From positions 1 through 17,198 of the forward strand of contig MU266749.1 of NCBI GenBank assembly GCA_021014945.1: a stretch of 17,198 nucleotides of DNA, read 5' to 3'. Both the position numbers and the translations under genes were made by a program. This document shows positions 8,395 through 15,136 of the stretch, piece by piece; position 1 is the stretch's first letter; each line of letters opens with the position of its first letter. The notes under the pieces were generated by a model. The model did no database searches. It was not told the DNA's origin and was given only the letters and a program-made list of their open reading frames with translations. The stretch is from Leucogyrophana mollusca. Its lineage: Eukaryota; Basidiomycota; Agaricomycetes; Boletales.

Positions 8395-8643
8395 TTACAA
8401 ATGGGCAAGTGACCACAGGAGAGAAAAGATAACCAGATTAGGGATTGAACCTAGGACCTCCTGGACATATACCAGTCACTCGAGCTATATGGTCAAGGGT
8501 AACACAGAGTTGAAAGGCTAGACAAGGTGAAGCACAAGGTAGACGTCTTACAGCAAGGAAACATCAACCTGCAGCATCAATTATGTGGCTGACAGCACCA
8601 AGTGTCTATAGGCCATTAGATGAGCGCTAGGCATTATCCAACA
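8395..8643 (-). mobile_element. Short element with tRNA-like boxes, copy 2
   Basis: The minus strand matches the element at 15137-15378 from TGTTGGATAATGCCTAGCG through GACACTTGGTGCTGTCAGCC and the B box AGGTTCAATCCC to GCCCATTTGTAA. It has about 18 extra bases near 8527-8545, which partly repeat CCTTGTGCTTCACCTTGTC. The A box is worn. No clear target duplication is left around this copy, in contrast to the other one. Confidence 0.75.
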
Positions 8644-8648
8644 CTGTG

Positions 8649-8693
8649 TCCAATCCTGCACTGTCATGCACACCTACCAGCCTCAATTACTCA
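8649..8693 (+). pseudogene. Fragment of family B gag, just after the zinc knuckle
   Basis: Encodes SCTVMHTYQPQ, which matches SCTVMHSYQPQ in the longer gag copy at 15570. Only about 15 codons remain, bounded by the short tRNA-like element and by an inverted LTR part. Confidence 0.6.
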
Positions 8694-8702
8694 GTATTGT
8701 CA

Positions 8703-8971
8703 GCAAATCAATGAGAGGAGCTGTACAGTATAGCAATGCATAGCAATACATAGGATGCAGACAGTGCTCACCAGTGCACACTGCAGAGTGCGGAATCAGG
8801 AGAACAAACATATAGATACATAGTTTGTTTCCCTTTGGATATTTACTCTGAACTGCTAGGTATGCTACTATATGCGCTTATACTGCTAATATTTTGGTTA
8901 CTTGCTCTGGACTGCTAGATCCTAAGCTTAGATCGACCCAGTAGTGACTAGACAGCTTCCCAGCTTCAACA
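8703..8971 (+). mobile_element. Family B LTR with its 5' part inverted
   Basis: 8703-8810 reads the first part of the LTR on the minus strand (ending GAATCAGGAGAACAAACA). 8811-8971 then reads the second part on the plus strand, from TATAGATACATAGTTTG to CAGCTTCAACA. The plus part has two worn copies of the TTACTCTGGAC box and is followed by a primer-binding site, so this was the 5' LTR of an element. The simplest account is an inversion of the first part plus a small loss. Confidence 0.65.
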
Positions 8972-8996
8972 GGTTATAAGCCCTGCACTCTAGCCA
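8972..8996 (+). promoter_or_regulatory. Primer-binding site, decayed copy
   Basis: GGTTATAAGCCCTGCACTC follows the LTR end. Against GGTTATGAGCCCCGCGCTC it has three changes, two of them at CpG positions (CCG to CTG, GCG to GCA). Confidence 0.65.
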
Positions 8997-9039
8997 CTCC
9001 CAAGCCTCCACCTCGCCCAAGAAACTTCTTGGACCCCTC

Positions 9040-9135
9040 TGGTTGAGTATTTGCTCCCAATACTTCGTTCTGGTTGAGCATCTGCTCCCAAATACTTCGT
9101 CCTTGGTTGAGCATTAGCTCCTATCACTTTATTCT
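9040..9135 (+). repeat. Triplicated leader unit of the family B element
   Basis: Three units of about 30 bases follow each other: TGGTTGAGTATTTGCTCCCA, TGGTTGAGCATCTGCTCCCA and TGGTTGAGCATTAGCTCCTA, each followed by a version of ATACTTCGTTC. Other copies of the element carry this leader once (for example TTGGTTGAGCCTTGCTCCCA at 14905), so this is a local expansion upstream of the lost gag. Confidence 0.75.
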
Positions 9136-9289
9136 TATCTAGTGATGTCTAGTATTTTACGTTCATAGATGAATGATAGATCATAAAGAGCTTTTTGAAG
9201 GCATCGGCAAAGGGTCCTTGTCCTTTGAAATCAAGGCAGAGCTATTGTGCTCAATGTCTTTTTAGAACAGCGGGCCTGTGACCTGTGCG
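9136..9289. other. No feature seen
   Basis: Short stretch between the element leader and the next gene fossil with nothing recognisable. Confidence 0.3.
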
Positions 9290-9689
9290 ATTTTTGTGAA
9301 CATTGAAGTGATCAGGGTGTGAAGGCCTGGAAATGCATGAGGATATACCATGTGAGCTTGGGTGAGTCTGGGTGACACCTGTGAGTGGACCAGTTACACT
9401 TGCCTCCTGATAAGCCTCCTTTGCCTGCTCTGGCATCAGGCTATACCACTCATACTCCTTTCCCATACTCCTTTCCACACCACAGGCAAGCCCAGACGTG
9501 TTTTGATGTCTGCCTTTGAGGGTACTCAATCAACCTGTCTCTCCATTGAAAAGCTGTACAGTGATGTCCAAGGATACACCCAAGCATTGTGATCTTTAAA
9601 GGACATGGTGCAGGGTCTTGATATGGGTGTGTCCAAATGGCTGCTGTTTTTGCACTAAGGGAAGAACACTGTTGATCAAGGGACCCCAT
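9290..9689 (-). pseudogene. Gene fossil broken by a 13-bp tandem duplication
   Basis: Two overlapping minus-strand frames belong together. The first contains FQWRDRLIEYPQRQTSKHVW and ends LWCGKEYGKGV. The second continues KEYEWYSLMPEQAKEAYQEA. Between them CATACTCCTTTCC occurs twice in tandem (9451-9463 and 9464-9476). Leaving one unit out makes the first frame run directly into the second, as ...CGKEYEWYSLM. The helix-like WYSLMPEQAKEAY loosely recalls the last helices of HMG-box-like fungal proteins, but the match is too short to name. The upstream end runs into the start of the family A LTR near 9689. Confidence 0.5.
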
Positions 9690-10339
9690 GATTCTTAGCG
9701 TTTTCTAGACTCAACGTTCTGCCTCCGGTACTCCGGACTCTCCGCCGGTCCCTCAGACCGAACACCACCTTGTCCGGATCTTCAGTATGTTGTCATTTAC
9801 AGTTTCCATATTATTATGCATCGCTTTTGTTAGCCTTCATATTAACCTTATTATATATCCTCCGTCTGTCATACTATTCCTGTGTACATCGCCCCCTCCG
9901 TTTTCCGGACCCACTCCGTTCTCCGGATCTATTCCCTTTTGAATCTACTTATTGTTTCTTGTACCGGTTTCCGGTTACTGTACTCCGTAGCACAGCCTGA
10001 CTCTGTACTATAAATACTGCTCTGATGTATCTATGTACTTCAGTTCGAATATCATCTAAATCACCTCCTCTGTTTTCCGCCTCTGATCCCTTCTCCGATT
10101 CTCCTTCCTAAGTCTAATCCAAGACTTCCTCAGATTTCCCTTATCCTCTGTACCACTCCGACCCCTTCCGACTTATCTCCGAAATCCGGAACTGAACTCG
10201 AGCAAAGGCACAGCACATAAGCTGAAACCAATGTTCCATTCCGAACTCCGGAATCAGTTCGTCAATCCCTATCTACATTCTTACGCTTACTCCCTAGTCC
10301 GGAGTTCCCCGGAAAGCACTGGAGGAACCGGATTTGACA
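9689..10339 (+). mobile_element. LTR of retrotransposon family A, copy 2
   Basis: From about 9850 to 10339 it matches copy 1 (1-492) closely, ending GGAACCGGATTTGACA. The upstream part, with CCTCCGGTACTCCGGAC, has the same CTCCG-rich character and must be the part of the LTR outside the window in copy 1. The left end is placed at a TG near 9689 but is uncertain, because the bases before it do not repeat GTAAA found after 10339. No primer-binding site or gag is present, so it is a solo LTR or a remnant. Confidence 0.7.
10009..10016 (+). promoter_or_regulatory. TATA box of family A LTR copy 2
   Basis: TATAAATA in the same place as in copy 1, while the flanking CGACTCCG has become TGACTCTG. Confidence 0.5.
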
Positions 10340-10407
10340 GTAAAAATGTCGTCCTACAGCATACATATGATGTTATTTACAAGTCAAAACGTCGACCTAT
10401 AGTATAT

Positions 10408-10757
10408 TGTTAAAGCTCAAAAGAGCTGGGGAGCGAAATAGCCACTCAGTGGGCAGCCTTAAGCACTGGAACTATGTGTCCAGAGTAAGTAACCAATATA
10501 TTGAGATGCTATAGTAACATACCTATGTGTCCAGAGTAAGTAACCAAAGGAAACTAACTATGGACATGTCGTAGCTATATATCTACAGGATAGGTTGTGC
10601 ATACACAGGTAGCACAGCAAGGCAGTGAGTACAGCATGTAAGGCAAGCGCAGCATAGCAGAAAAGAGCTGTACAACAGCAGTGTACACAGCAGTGCAGGA
10701 CCAAGGCAGTGCACACCAGTGCACACCAGAGAGAATCAGCAGAACGAAAGTGTAACA
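10408..10757 (-). mobile_element. Family B LTR, nearly full length, minus strand
   Basis: The plus strand starts TGTTAAAGCTCAAAAGAGC and ends GAATCAGCAGAACGAA with AGTGTAACA. Read on the minus strand it has the CTGCTGATTC start region, GTAGATATATAGCTAC and two TTACTTACTCTGGACACATAG boxes. The extreme 5' end differs from other copies by a few bases (TGTTACACTTTCG). Flanks TATAT and TACTA do not form a clear duplication. No primer site or gag adjoins it. Confidence 0.75.
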
Positions 10758-10765
10758 TACTAAAG

Positions 10766-10850
10766 ACCTTGTGGCACAGTGGGCCAATGCTCTGTGGTTA
10801 CTTTTGTGCTAAGGCACTGGGTTTAATTCCCCATCTGTGCAAAATCTCAA
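10766..10850 (+). mobile_element. tRNA-derived SINE-like unit
   Basis: TGGCACAGTGG (10772-10782) fits the RNA polymerase III A box, and GGTTTAATTCC (10820-10830) fits the B box, 37 bases further on. The stretch between (GCTCTGTGGTTACTTTTGTG) would be a long variable region, as in serine or leucine tRNAs, but contains a T run that would hamper transcription. The acceptor stem is not convincing, so it is a tRNA relic or SINE head rather than a working tRNA. It starts within ten bases of an LTR end. Confidence 0.5.
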
Positions 10851-10869
10851 GAAGTATCGCATGTTTGCT

Positions 10870-11010
10870 GTTTCAATAAAACGTTGCCCACAGGTGACTT
10901 GTTTTGTTAAAATGTGTTTCAATAAACAAGCCTGGCTGACTTACTGAAATGTGTTTCAACAAAAACATCACCCACAAGCGGAGCGTTTGTTGAAACATGT
11001 TTCAACAGAG
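10870..11010. repeat. TGTTTCAA repeat cluster with 20-bp perfect palindrome
   Basis: TGTTTCAATAAA or TGTTTCAACAAA occurs near 10868, 10914 and 10952, and TGTTGAAACATGTTTCAACA at 10988-11007 is a perfect 20-bp palindrome. TGTTTCAACAAA at 10952-10963 also pairs with TTTGTTGAAACA at 10986-10997, giving a hairpin with a 22-base loop that holds CATCACCCACAAGCGGAG. The cluster lies between the SINE-like unit and a gene fossil and could be its tail or a small foldback element. Confidence 0.6.
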
Positions 11011-11055
11011 TAACACTGTCTTTGCCTGGCCAGTTGCTGACACTATCCCACACAG

Positions 11056-11411
11056 ATCCCAAACATTTTCACCGTGTCAGGCCAGAAGCTGCATGACAAA
11101 ATCCAGGAAGAGACCATCAAAGTCATCCTGAGCTACGATCTTATGACAATGGTGAAGGGCTCAACCCACACCCCATCAACGATTGCCACTTGGGGGAGAT
11201 AAAGATGTGGGTTGAGCCCTTCACGAGACGAGTGGAGCACAAAGCACTCCAGAACAAGATCCTGGCCAACGCCATCACTGTGGGGATCCATTGGAAGGAG
11301 GTAAGCAGACACTCCCTATGCCCTGCAAAGGAAGGGTTGTACACAAACCATGTAGTCTGGAAAGAGGGGGCCGAGAATACAGAGGTGGTTCTCATCAACG
11401 GGAACCACAGG
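11056..11411 (+). pseudogene. Gene fossil with possible ParB-like motif
   Basis: The plus strand reads IPNIFTVSGQKLHDKIQEET and MTMVKGSTHTPSTIATWGR and stops at TAA 11200-11202. The next frame, from 11205, continues MWVEPFTRRVEHKALQNKIL, NAITVGIHWKEVSRHSL and EVVLINGNHR. A one-base change near 11200 would join them. VVLINGNHR is similar to the V-x-G-x-H-R core of ParB/sulfiredoxin-type folds, which occur in repeated basidiomycete genes, but this is a short motif and only a suggestion. A donor-like AGGTGTAG follows at 11410. The minus-strand frame over the same bases is a shadow. Confidence 0.4.
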
Positions 11412-11457
11412 TGTAGTTCACCTCCCCAGAGCTGTTGTCACTCCTTCCACCTAGCAG

Positions 11458-11750
11458 TTAAATCTTCGCACTCTCCAGAAGGTCCTTATATTTCTGGTTC
11501 CAACCCACTTCCACCATTAAAGATGGCCAGTAGTCACCCTCAGGGCTGATGGCAATATCTGGCTGCTTCATGGTTAGTTTCCATAGTTCAAGGAATTCGC
11601 TAAACGTCGTTGTGCTGTACCAGTAGTTCAATTTTCTGGGAATAGCTTTAAGATCAGAGGCCTGTATGGTGGCAGCGGCCCATGTACCTGGCATATTATG
11701 GATACAGCTGGTGTAGGCCCATATTTCGAGGGCTGACAACCTTGAGTCAT
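11458..11750 (-). pseudogene. Gene fossil ending in a nuclease-like hydrophobic core motif
   Basis: The minus strand reads EIWAYTSCIHNMPGTWAAAT, LKAIPRKLNYWYSTTTFSEF and DIAISPEGDYWPSLMVEVGW, ending ESAKI at TAA 11458-11460. The segment PSLMVEVGW followed by a helix resembles repeated fungal proteins with P-S-(L/V)-V-x-E-x-G, sometimes thought to be PD-(D/E)XK-nuclease-like. That is from memory of the pattern and is tentative. It lacks a start and its downstream half. Confidence 0.4.
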
Positions 11751-11759
11751 AGGAGATGC

Positions 11760-12070
11760 TGATCTTGCTTTTGCCAGATGTGAGGACCCCGGCCTCAGAA
11801 AAGAGGATGTAATTCTCCTTTGTGCAATGGAGGTCAAGTGGGGTTCCTTGGCAACAAACACTTCAGTGCCTTCCATGGTCATGCCCATCCTGGCCAGTAA
11901 GCCCTCTGCGCATTTGGCAGCAAAGGCCATGTCACTGTATTCCTCCTCAGCCAGCACAGAGAGGCCTTTGTTGATGGGAGGCTTCCTGCTATATTGCTTC
12001 AGGTTGAGGACCATGAGCAACAGGCTGAGGAGGCTGCATTGTCCAATTTTCTCTATGTTGGTATGTTAGT
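11760..12070 (-). pseudogene. Coding remnant downstream of the JmjC-like fossil
   Basis: The minus strand reads LLSLLLMVLNLKQYSRKPP, INKGLSVLAEEEYSDMAFAA, KCAEGLLARMGMTMEG and FVAKEPHLTSIAQRR. It follows the JmjC-like fossil on the same strand by about 60 bases, so it may be the helical C-terminal part of that protein in another frame or a separate gene. It runs out of protein-like composition near 11760. Confidence 0.4.
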
Positions 12071-12579
12071 TGTATGGTAATTTAGAAAGCTTTCAAGGAC
12101 TTGCTTGGCTCTGATCAATACCTCAGTGCAATGACCATCCAGCGGAAGAACCCAGGACGGTGGTCGTTTGTAAACCTTTCTCTTCCATAAATGCCATTAA
12201 GAGCATGTCACTGTCTTCCAAGCAGACGGTGGCCACATCTGCCTGGGGGTACCTTCCGTCCTCGGACATGTCTGTTGCGCATTTGAAAGCCTCCTTCAAG
12301 CTATCCTTGCAAAGTTCGCATTGGGGATGCATAACCGCCCATATTGTGCACCCTGTGTTTCCCACTATGTAAGTGGTCATTCCACAGCAATCGTGGTGTG
12401 TAAAGGTCATAGCTCTGGAATGCATGACAAGCCTCCATCCCTATGAGGTCCAGGTGGTGGAATGTATGGCAGCAGGGGCGCCCTCCAGCGTAACTAGGTC
12501 CTGCGGGTTGTTGCTTTTTTGGCTCTTGGTGCCTTCCTTCAGAGTCACATGCATGGTTTGGTTCTATTGGTGCAGTGGA

Positions 12580-12860
12580 GTATTTGTTCGCTCTGGTGAT
12601 TCCGCACTGCCTTGGTCCAGTGCAGTGCTGTGCACACAGGTACTGTATAGCCTTTACTGCTATGCCCTATTTCCTGTACATGCTATACTCACTGCCATGC
12701 TGTGTTTTCTGTGTATGCACAGCCCATACTGTAGACATATATCTACAATGTCACATAGTTAGTTTCCCTAGTTACTTACTCTGGACATTAGTCCCAGTGC
12801 TTAAGGCAGCCCCTCAAGTGGCTATTTCGCTCCTCAAGCTCTCTGAGCTTTAACAGTATT
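12580..12860 (+). mobile_element. Solo family B LTR with perfect GTATT target duplication
   Basis: LTR 12585-12855 (TGTTCGCTCTGGTGATTCCG to TGAGCTTTAACA), 271 bp, flanked by GTATT at 12580-12584 and 12856-12860. It has only one TTACTTACTCTGGAC box; the roughly 60 bases between the two usual boxes are missing, as expected from recombination between them. No primer site follows. It sits in the JmjC-like fossil in the opposite orientation to the gene. Confidence 0.85.
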
Positions 12861-12975
12861 GGTGGTGCCCATGGGGGCAGATTGGGGCTGAGGTTCTTCC
12901 CATCAAGCCAGTTACCGCACATTATCGCATCTCCCACCAAGTCAAGGAATGTCTTCAAGGTAGTATTCTGATGGT

Positions 12976-13334
12976 TATGCTGTTCGTTCTGCTGATTCCA
13001 CACTCTCTGGTGTGCACTGCCTTTGTCCTGTGCACTGCTGTACACACTGCAACTGTACAGCTCCTTCATGCTATGCTACGCTTCTTGCTTGTGCTGTACT
13101 CACTGCATTCCTGTGTTGGCGGTGTATGCACAGCCTATCCTGTAGATATATAGCTACGATGTGTCTATAGTTTGTTTCCCTTTGGTTACTTACTCTGGAC
13201 CACTAGGTATGATATCCTGTATGCTTATATCACTAATATATTGGTTACTTACTCTGGACCGCTAGTTCCAGTGCTTAAGGCTACCCACTAAGTGGCTATT
13301 TCGCTCCTCAGCTCTTCTGAGCTTCAACATATGT
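12976..13334 (+). mobile_element. Solo family B LTR with near-perfect target duplication
   Basis: LTR 12981-13329 (TGTTCGTTCTGCTGATTCCA to TGAGCTTCAACA), 349 bp. Flanks TATGC (12976-12980) and TATGT (13330-13334) differ in one base. It keeps both TTACTTACTCTGGAC boxes, 59 bases apart, and the TATATA core. Taking it out joins ...KKKH to NHQNTTLK in the same frame of the JmjC-like fossil. Confidence 0.8.
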
Positions 13335-13381
13335 TTCTTCTTCGTGTTCGGAAGAACACACACAGTTGGCAGCATATCAAA

Positions 13382-13673
13382 CTACTTGCATCTTTGCCCC
13401 AGGTCCCCAAATTACAAAGAAATTGATGCCTTGGATAACTTCAGAGAGAGCTCTGGCTTCTACCCCTGAACAATAACCAAACATGACTGCGCCATGTACC
13501 CATTTATTGTCTGCACAAGTCCCGCACTTGGAATGCGTCAGGTTTGGGACCACACGACTTCACCTTCAGCAGACTGGCATGAGGCCACCTCCTTTACCAC
13601 CATCTGCTCCTGTTCACACTAACCTAATCAAGCAACAGTGATCACAGTGAAGGCGATGTCAGGACAAGTGCTG
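13382..13673. other. No clear feature; probably upstream part of the JmjC-like fossil
   Basis: Several short minus-strand frames are present but none could be joined with confidence. Given its place just upstream of a spliced exon, it may hold introns and worn exons of that gene. Confidence 0.3.
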
Positions 13674-14008
13674 TGTGAAAGCTCAGAGAGCTTGGGGAGT
13701 GAACTAGCCACTTTGCCTTGGTCCTGTGCACTGCTGTGCACACAGGTACTGTACAGCTCCTGCTATGCTTCACTTCCTGTACATCCTGTACTCACTGCCA
13801 TGCTGTGTTAGCTGTGTATGCACAGCCTATCCTGTAGATATATAGCTACGATGTCCATAGTTAGTTCCCTAGCTACTTACTCTGGACATCAGGTATGCTG
13901 TACTTATGATCCTACACAATACAGTTACTTACTCTGGACATCAGTCCCAGTCCTTAAGGCAGCCCACATAGTGGCTATTTCGCTCCTCAGGCTCTCTGAG
14001 CTGTAACA
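13674..14008 (+). mobile_element. Family B 5' LTR with an inverted copy of its own 3' end at its start
   Basis: 13712-14008 is a normal plus-strand LTR lacking its first bases, with TATATA core, two boxes and the end TGAGCTGTAACA. The missing start is replaced by 13674-13711 (TGTGAAAGCTCAGAGAGC to GAACTAGCCAC), which is the reverse complement, with about seven mismatches, of the last 38 bases (13971-14008). The LTR therefore has 38-bp inverted ends. A primer-binding site follows, so this LTR heads an element. Confidence 0.7.
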
Positions 14009-14034
14009 GGTTATGAGCCCCATGCTCTAGCCAC
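14009..14034 (+). promoter_or_regulatory. Primer-binding site (initiator tRNA-Met half)
   Basis: GGTTATGAGCCCCATGCTC; the usual CCGCG has become CCATG. It directly follows the LTR end. Confidence 0.7.
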
Positions 14035-14119
14035 TTCTAGCGTCCTTGGATCGTCCTCAACACATCCTGACCACTCCTTGGTTGAGCTCTGCTCCCAATA
14101 CTGTCTTATCTGCGCCACA

Positions 14120-14532
14120 ATGAACTCCAAGTCTTGTACCTCGCTTCTTTCACCCCCTCTAGAGCAATGCAGATGTGCCTCTAAGGCTTCCTGCTTGTTC
14201 TGTGCACTCCCAGGCCAATGTGTCCACTCCTGCGCTGTCATGCACTCCTACCAGCCTCACTACATGCAGCATCGTCATTCCAAGCATTCTAGGACACCCA
14301 CTAAGCCTCCTCCCCTCCGGCTCGATGCTGATGTGGAATGGATAGCAGACACTGGTGCAACGTCCCATATGACTCCCCATCGCCACTGGATACGCAATTA
14401 TCAACCCCATCGCATTCCAATCAAGCGAGCACACAATAACATCGTTTTCTCAGCTGGCATTTTGAAGGGAAGCCAGGCAGATCCGTCGAGTTTACTCGCA
14501 TTCTGCATGTCCCAGACCTTAGGACAAACCTC
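14120..14532 (+). pseudogene. Truncated gag-protease of the family B Copia element
   Basis: From ATG 14120 the frame reads MNSKSCTSLLSPPLEQCRCA, a zinc knuckle CLFCALPGQCVHSC in which the third ligand His is Gln, then LDADVEWIADTGATSHMT, the aspartic protease site (D-T-G-A) of Ty1/Copia elements. Compared with the copy at 15467, about 34 residues between PTKPPP and LDADVEW are missing, and the sequence around the protease is shifted and shortened after FSAGI. It ends where the next LTR begins, inside HVPDL of the pol sequence. No integrase or reverse transcriptase. Confidence 0.75.
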
Positions 14533-14837
14533 TGTTCGTTCTGGTGATTCCACATAGCTCTGGATGCTTCTGCTGATGTCTGTGCATTACTGTGCATTCC
14601 TGTTTATGCAGTGTTTGCTGTACTTGCTGTACATGCTGTGTGGGCTGTGTTGCACAGCCTACTACCTAGATATATAGCTACATCGTCCATAGTTTGTTTC
14701 CCTTAGCTACTTACTCTGGACACTAGGTGTACTTATGGTCCTGCTGAATACAGTTGCTTACTCTGGACACTAGCTCCAGTGCTTAAGGCAGCCCACCAAG
14801 TGGCTAGTTCGCTCCCCAAGCTCTCTGAGCTTTAACA
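14533..14837 (+). mobile_element. Family B LTR inside the tandem array, 305 bp
   Basis: TGTTCGTTCTGGTGATTCCA to TGAGCTTTAACA. The start abuts protease-region sequence of the previous element and the end abuts a primer-binding site, so one LTR serves both neighbours, as in tandem elements formed by LTR recombination, or marks the 5' end of an element nested in the previous one. Both TTACTTACTCTGGAC-type boxes are present. Confidence 0.8.
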
Positions 14838-14863
14838 GGTTATGAGCCCCGCGCTCTAGCCAC
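14838..14863 (+). promoter_or_regulatory. Primer-binding site (initiator tRNA-Met half)
   Basis: GGTTATGAGCCCCGCGCTC then TAGCCAC follows the LTR without a gap. This is the best preserved copy, identical to that at 7852 over the first 22 bases. Confidence 0.75.
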
Positions 14864-14948
14864 TCCAACAGTCCCTGGATTGTCTCTAATCGTCCTGGAC
14901 ACTTCTTGGTTGAGCCTTGCTCCCAAATCCTATCTTATCTGCGCTGCT

Positions 14949-15098
14949 ATGCCCTCCAACTCTTCTACTTCGTTGTCAGCACCTCTAGAGCAATGCAGAT
15001 GTGCCCCTGAGGCTTCCTGCTCATTCTGCGCACTCCCTGGCCATTGCGTCCATTCCTGCGCTGTCATGCGCAGGTACCAGCCTCAGCACACTCAGCAT
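14949..15098 (+). pseudogene. gag zinc-knuckle fragment of the family B element
   Basis: ATG 14949 opens MPSNSSTSLSAPLEQCRCAP and the intact knuckle CSFCALPGHCVHSC (CX2CX4HX4C), then AVMRRYQPQHTQH. The frame runs into LTR sequence at about 15099 and stops at 15122. There is no capsid domain upstream: only 85 bases lie between the primer site and the ATG. Protease and the rest are gone. Confidence 0.7.
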
Positions 15099-15136
15099 TG
15101 GACCAATAGCTCCAGTGCTTAAGGCTGCCCCAGTAG

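Larger units (their letters stand above)
12123..13381 (-). pseudogene. JmjC-like (cupin) gene fossil split by two solo LTRs
   Basis: Three minus-strand parts, separated by solo LTRs, read in one direction. Upstream (13381-13330): after a GTAG acceptor, FDMLPTVCVLPNTKKKH. Middle (12975-12856): TTLKTFLDLVGDAIMCGNWL and DGKNLSPNLPPWAPPI. Downstream (about 12557-12123): HVTLKEGTKSQKSNNP, GWRLVMHSRAMTFTHHDCCG and GNTGCTIWAVMHPQCELC, then ADVATVCLEDSDMLLM. HHD (codons at 12387-12398) fits the metal-binding HxD of JmjC-like domains, followed by T-Y and the G-x-x-I-W strand, and by V-x-L-x-x-x-D. The distal metal-binding histidine is not recognisable. An in-frame TAG precedes GWRLV. Repeated JmjC-like genes of this shape are known in Agaricomycetes; their substrate is not known. 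Not functional. Confidence 0.55.

Noticed and set aside
8285..8521. 78-residue ORF on the plus strand
   Set aside because: Runs from a nested LTR into the tRNA-like element; no protein-like composition.
9290..9480. HMG-box protein
   Set aside because: Only one helix-like piece (WYSLMPEQAKEAY) recalls the fold; too short to name.
1..10339. One full-length element with the two family A LTRs as its ends
   Set aside because: The LTRs are in the same direction about 9.8 kb apart, but no primer site, gag or pol lies between them; the interior is gene fossils and unrelated repeats.
10766..10850. Functional tRNA-Ser or tRNA-Leu gene
   Set aside because: Boxes fit, but acceptor and T stems do not pair well and a T run lies inside.
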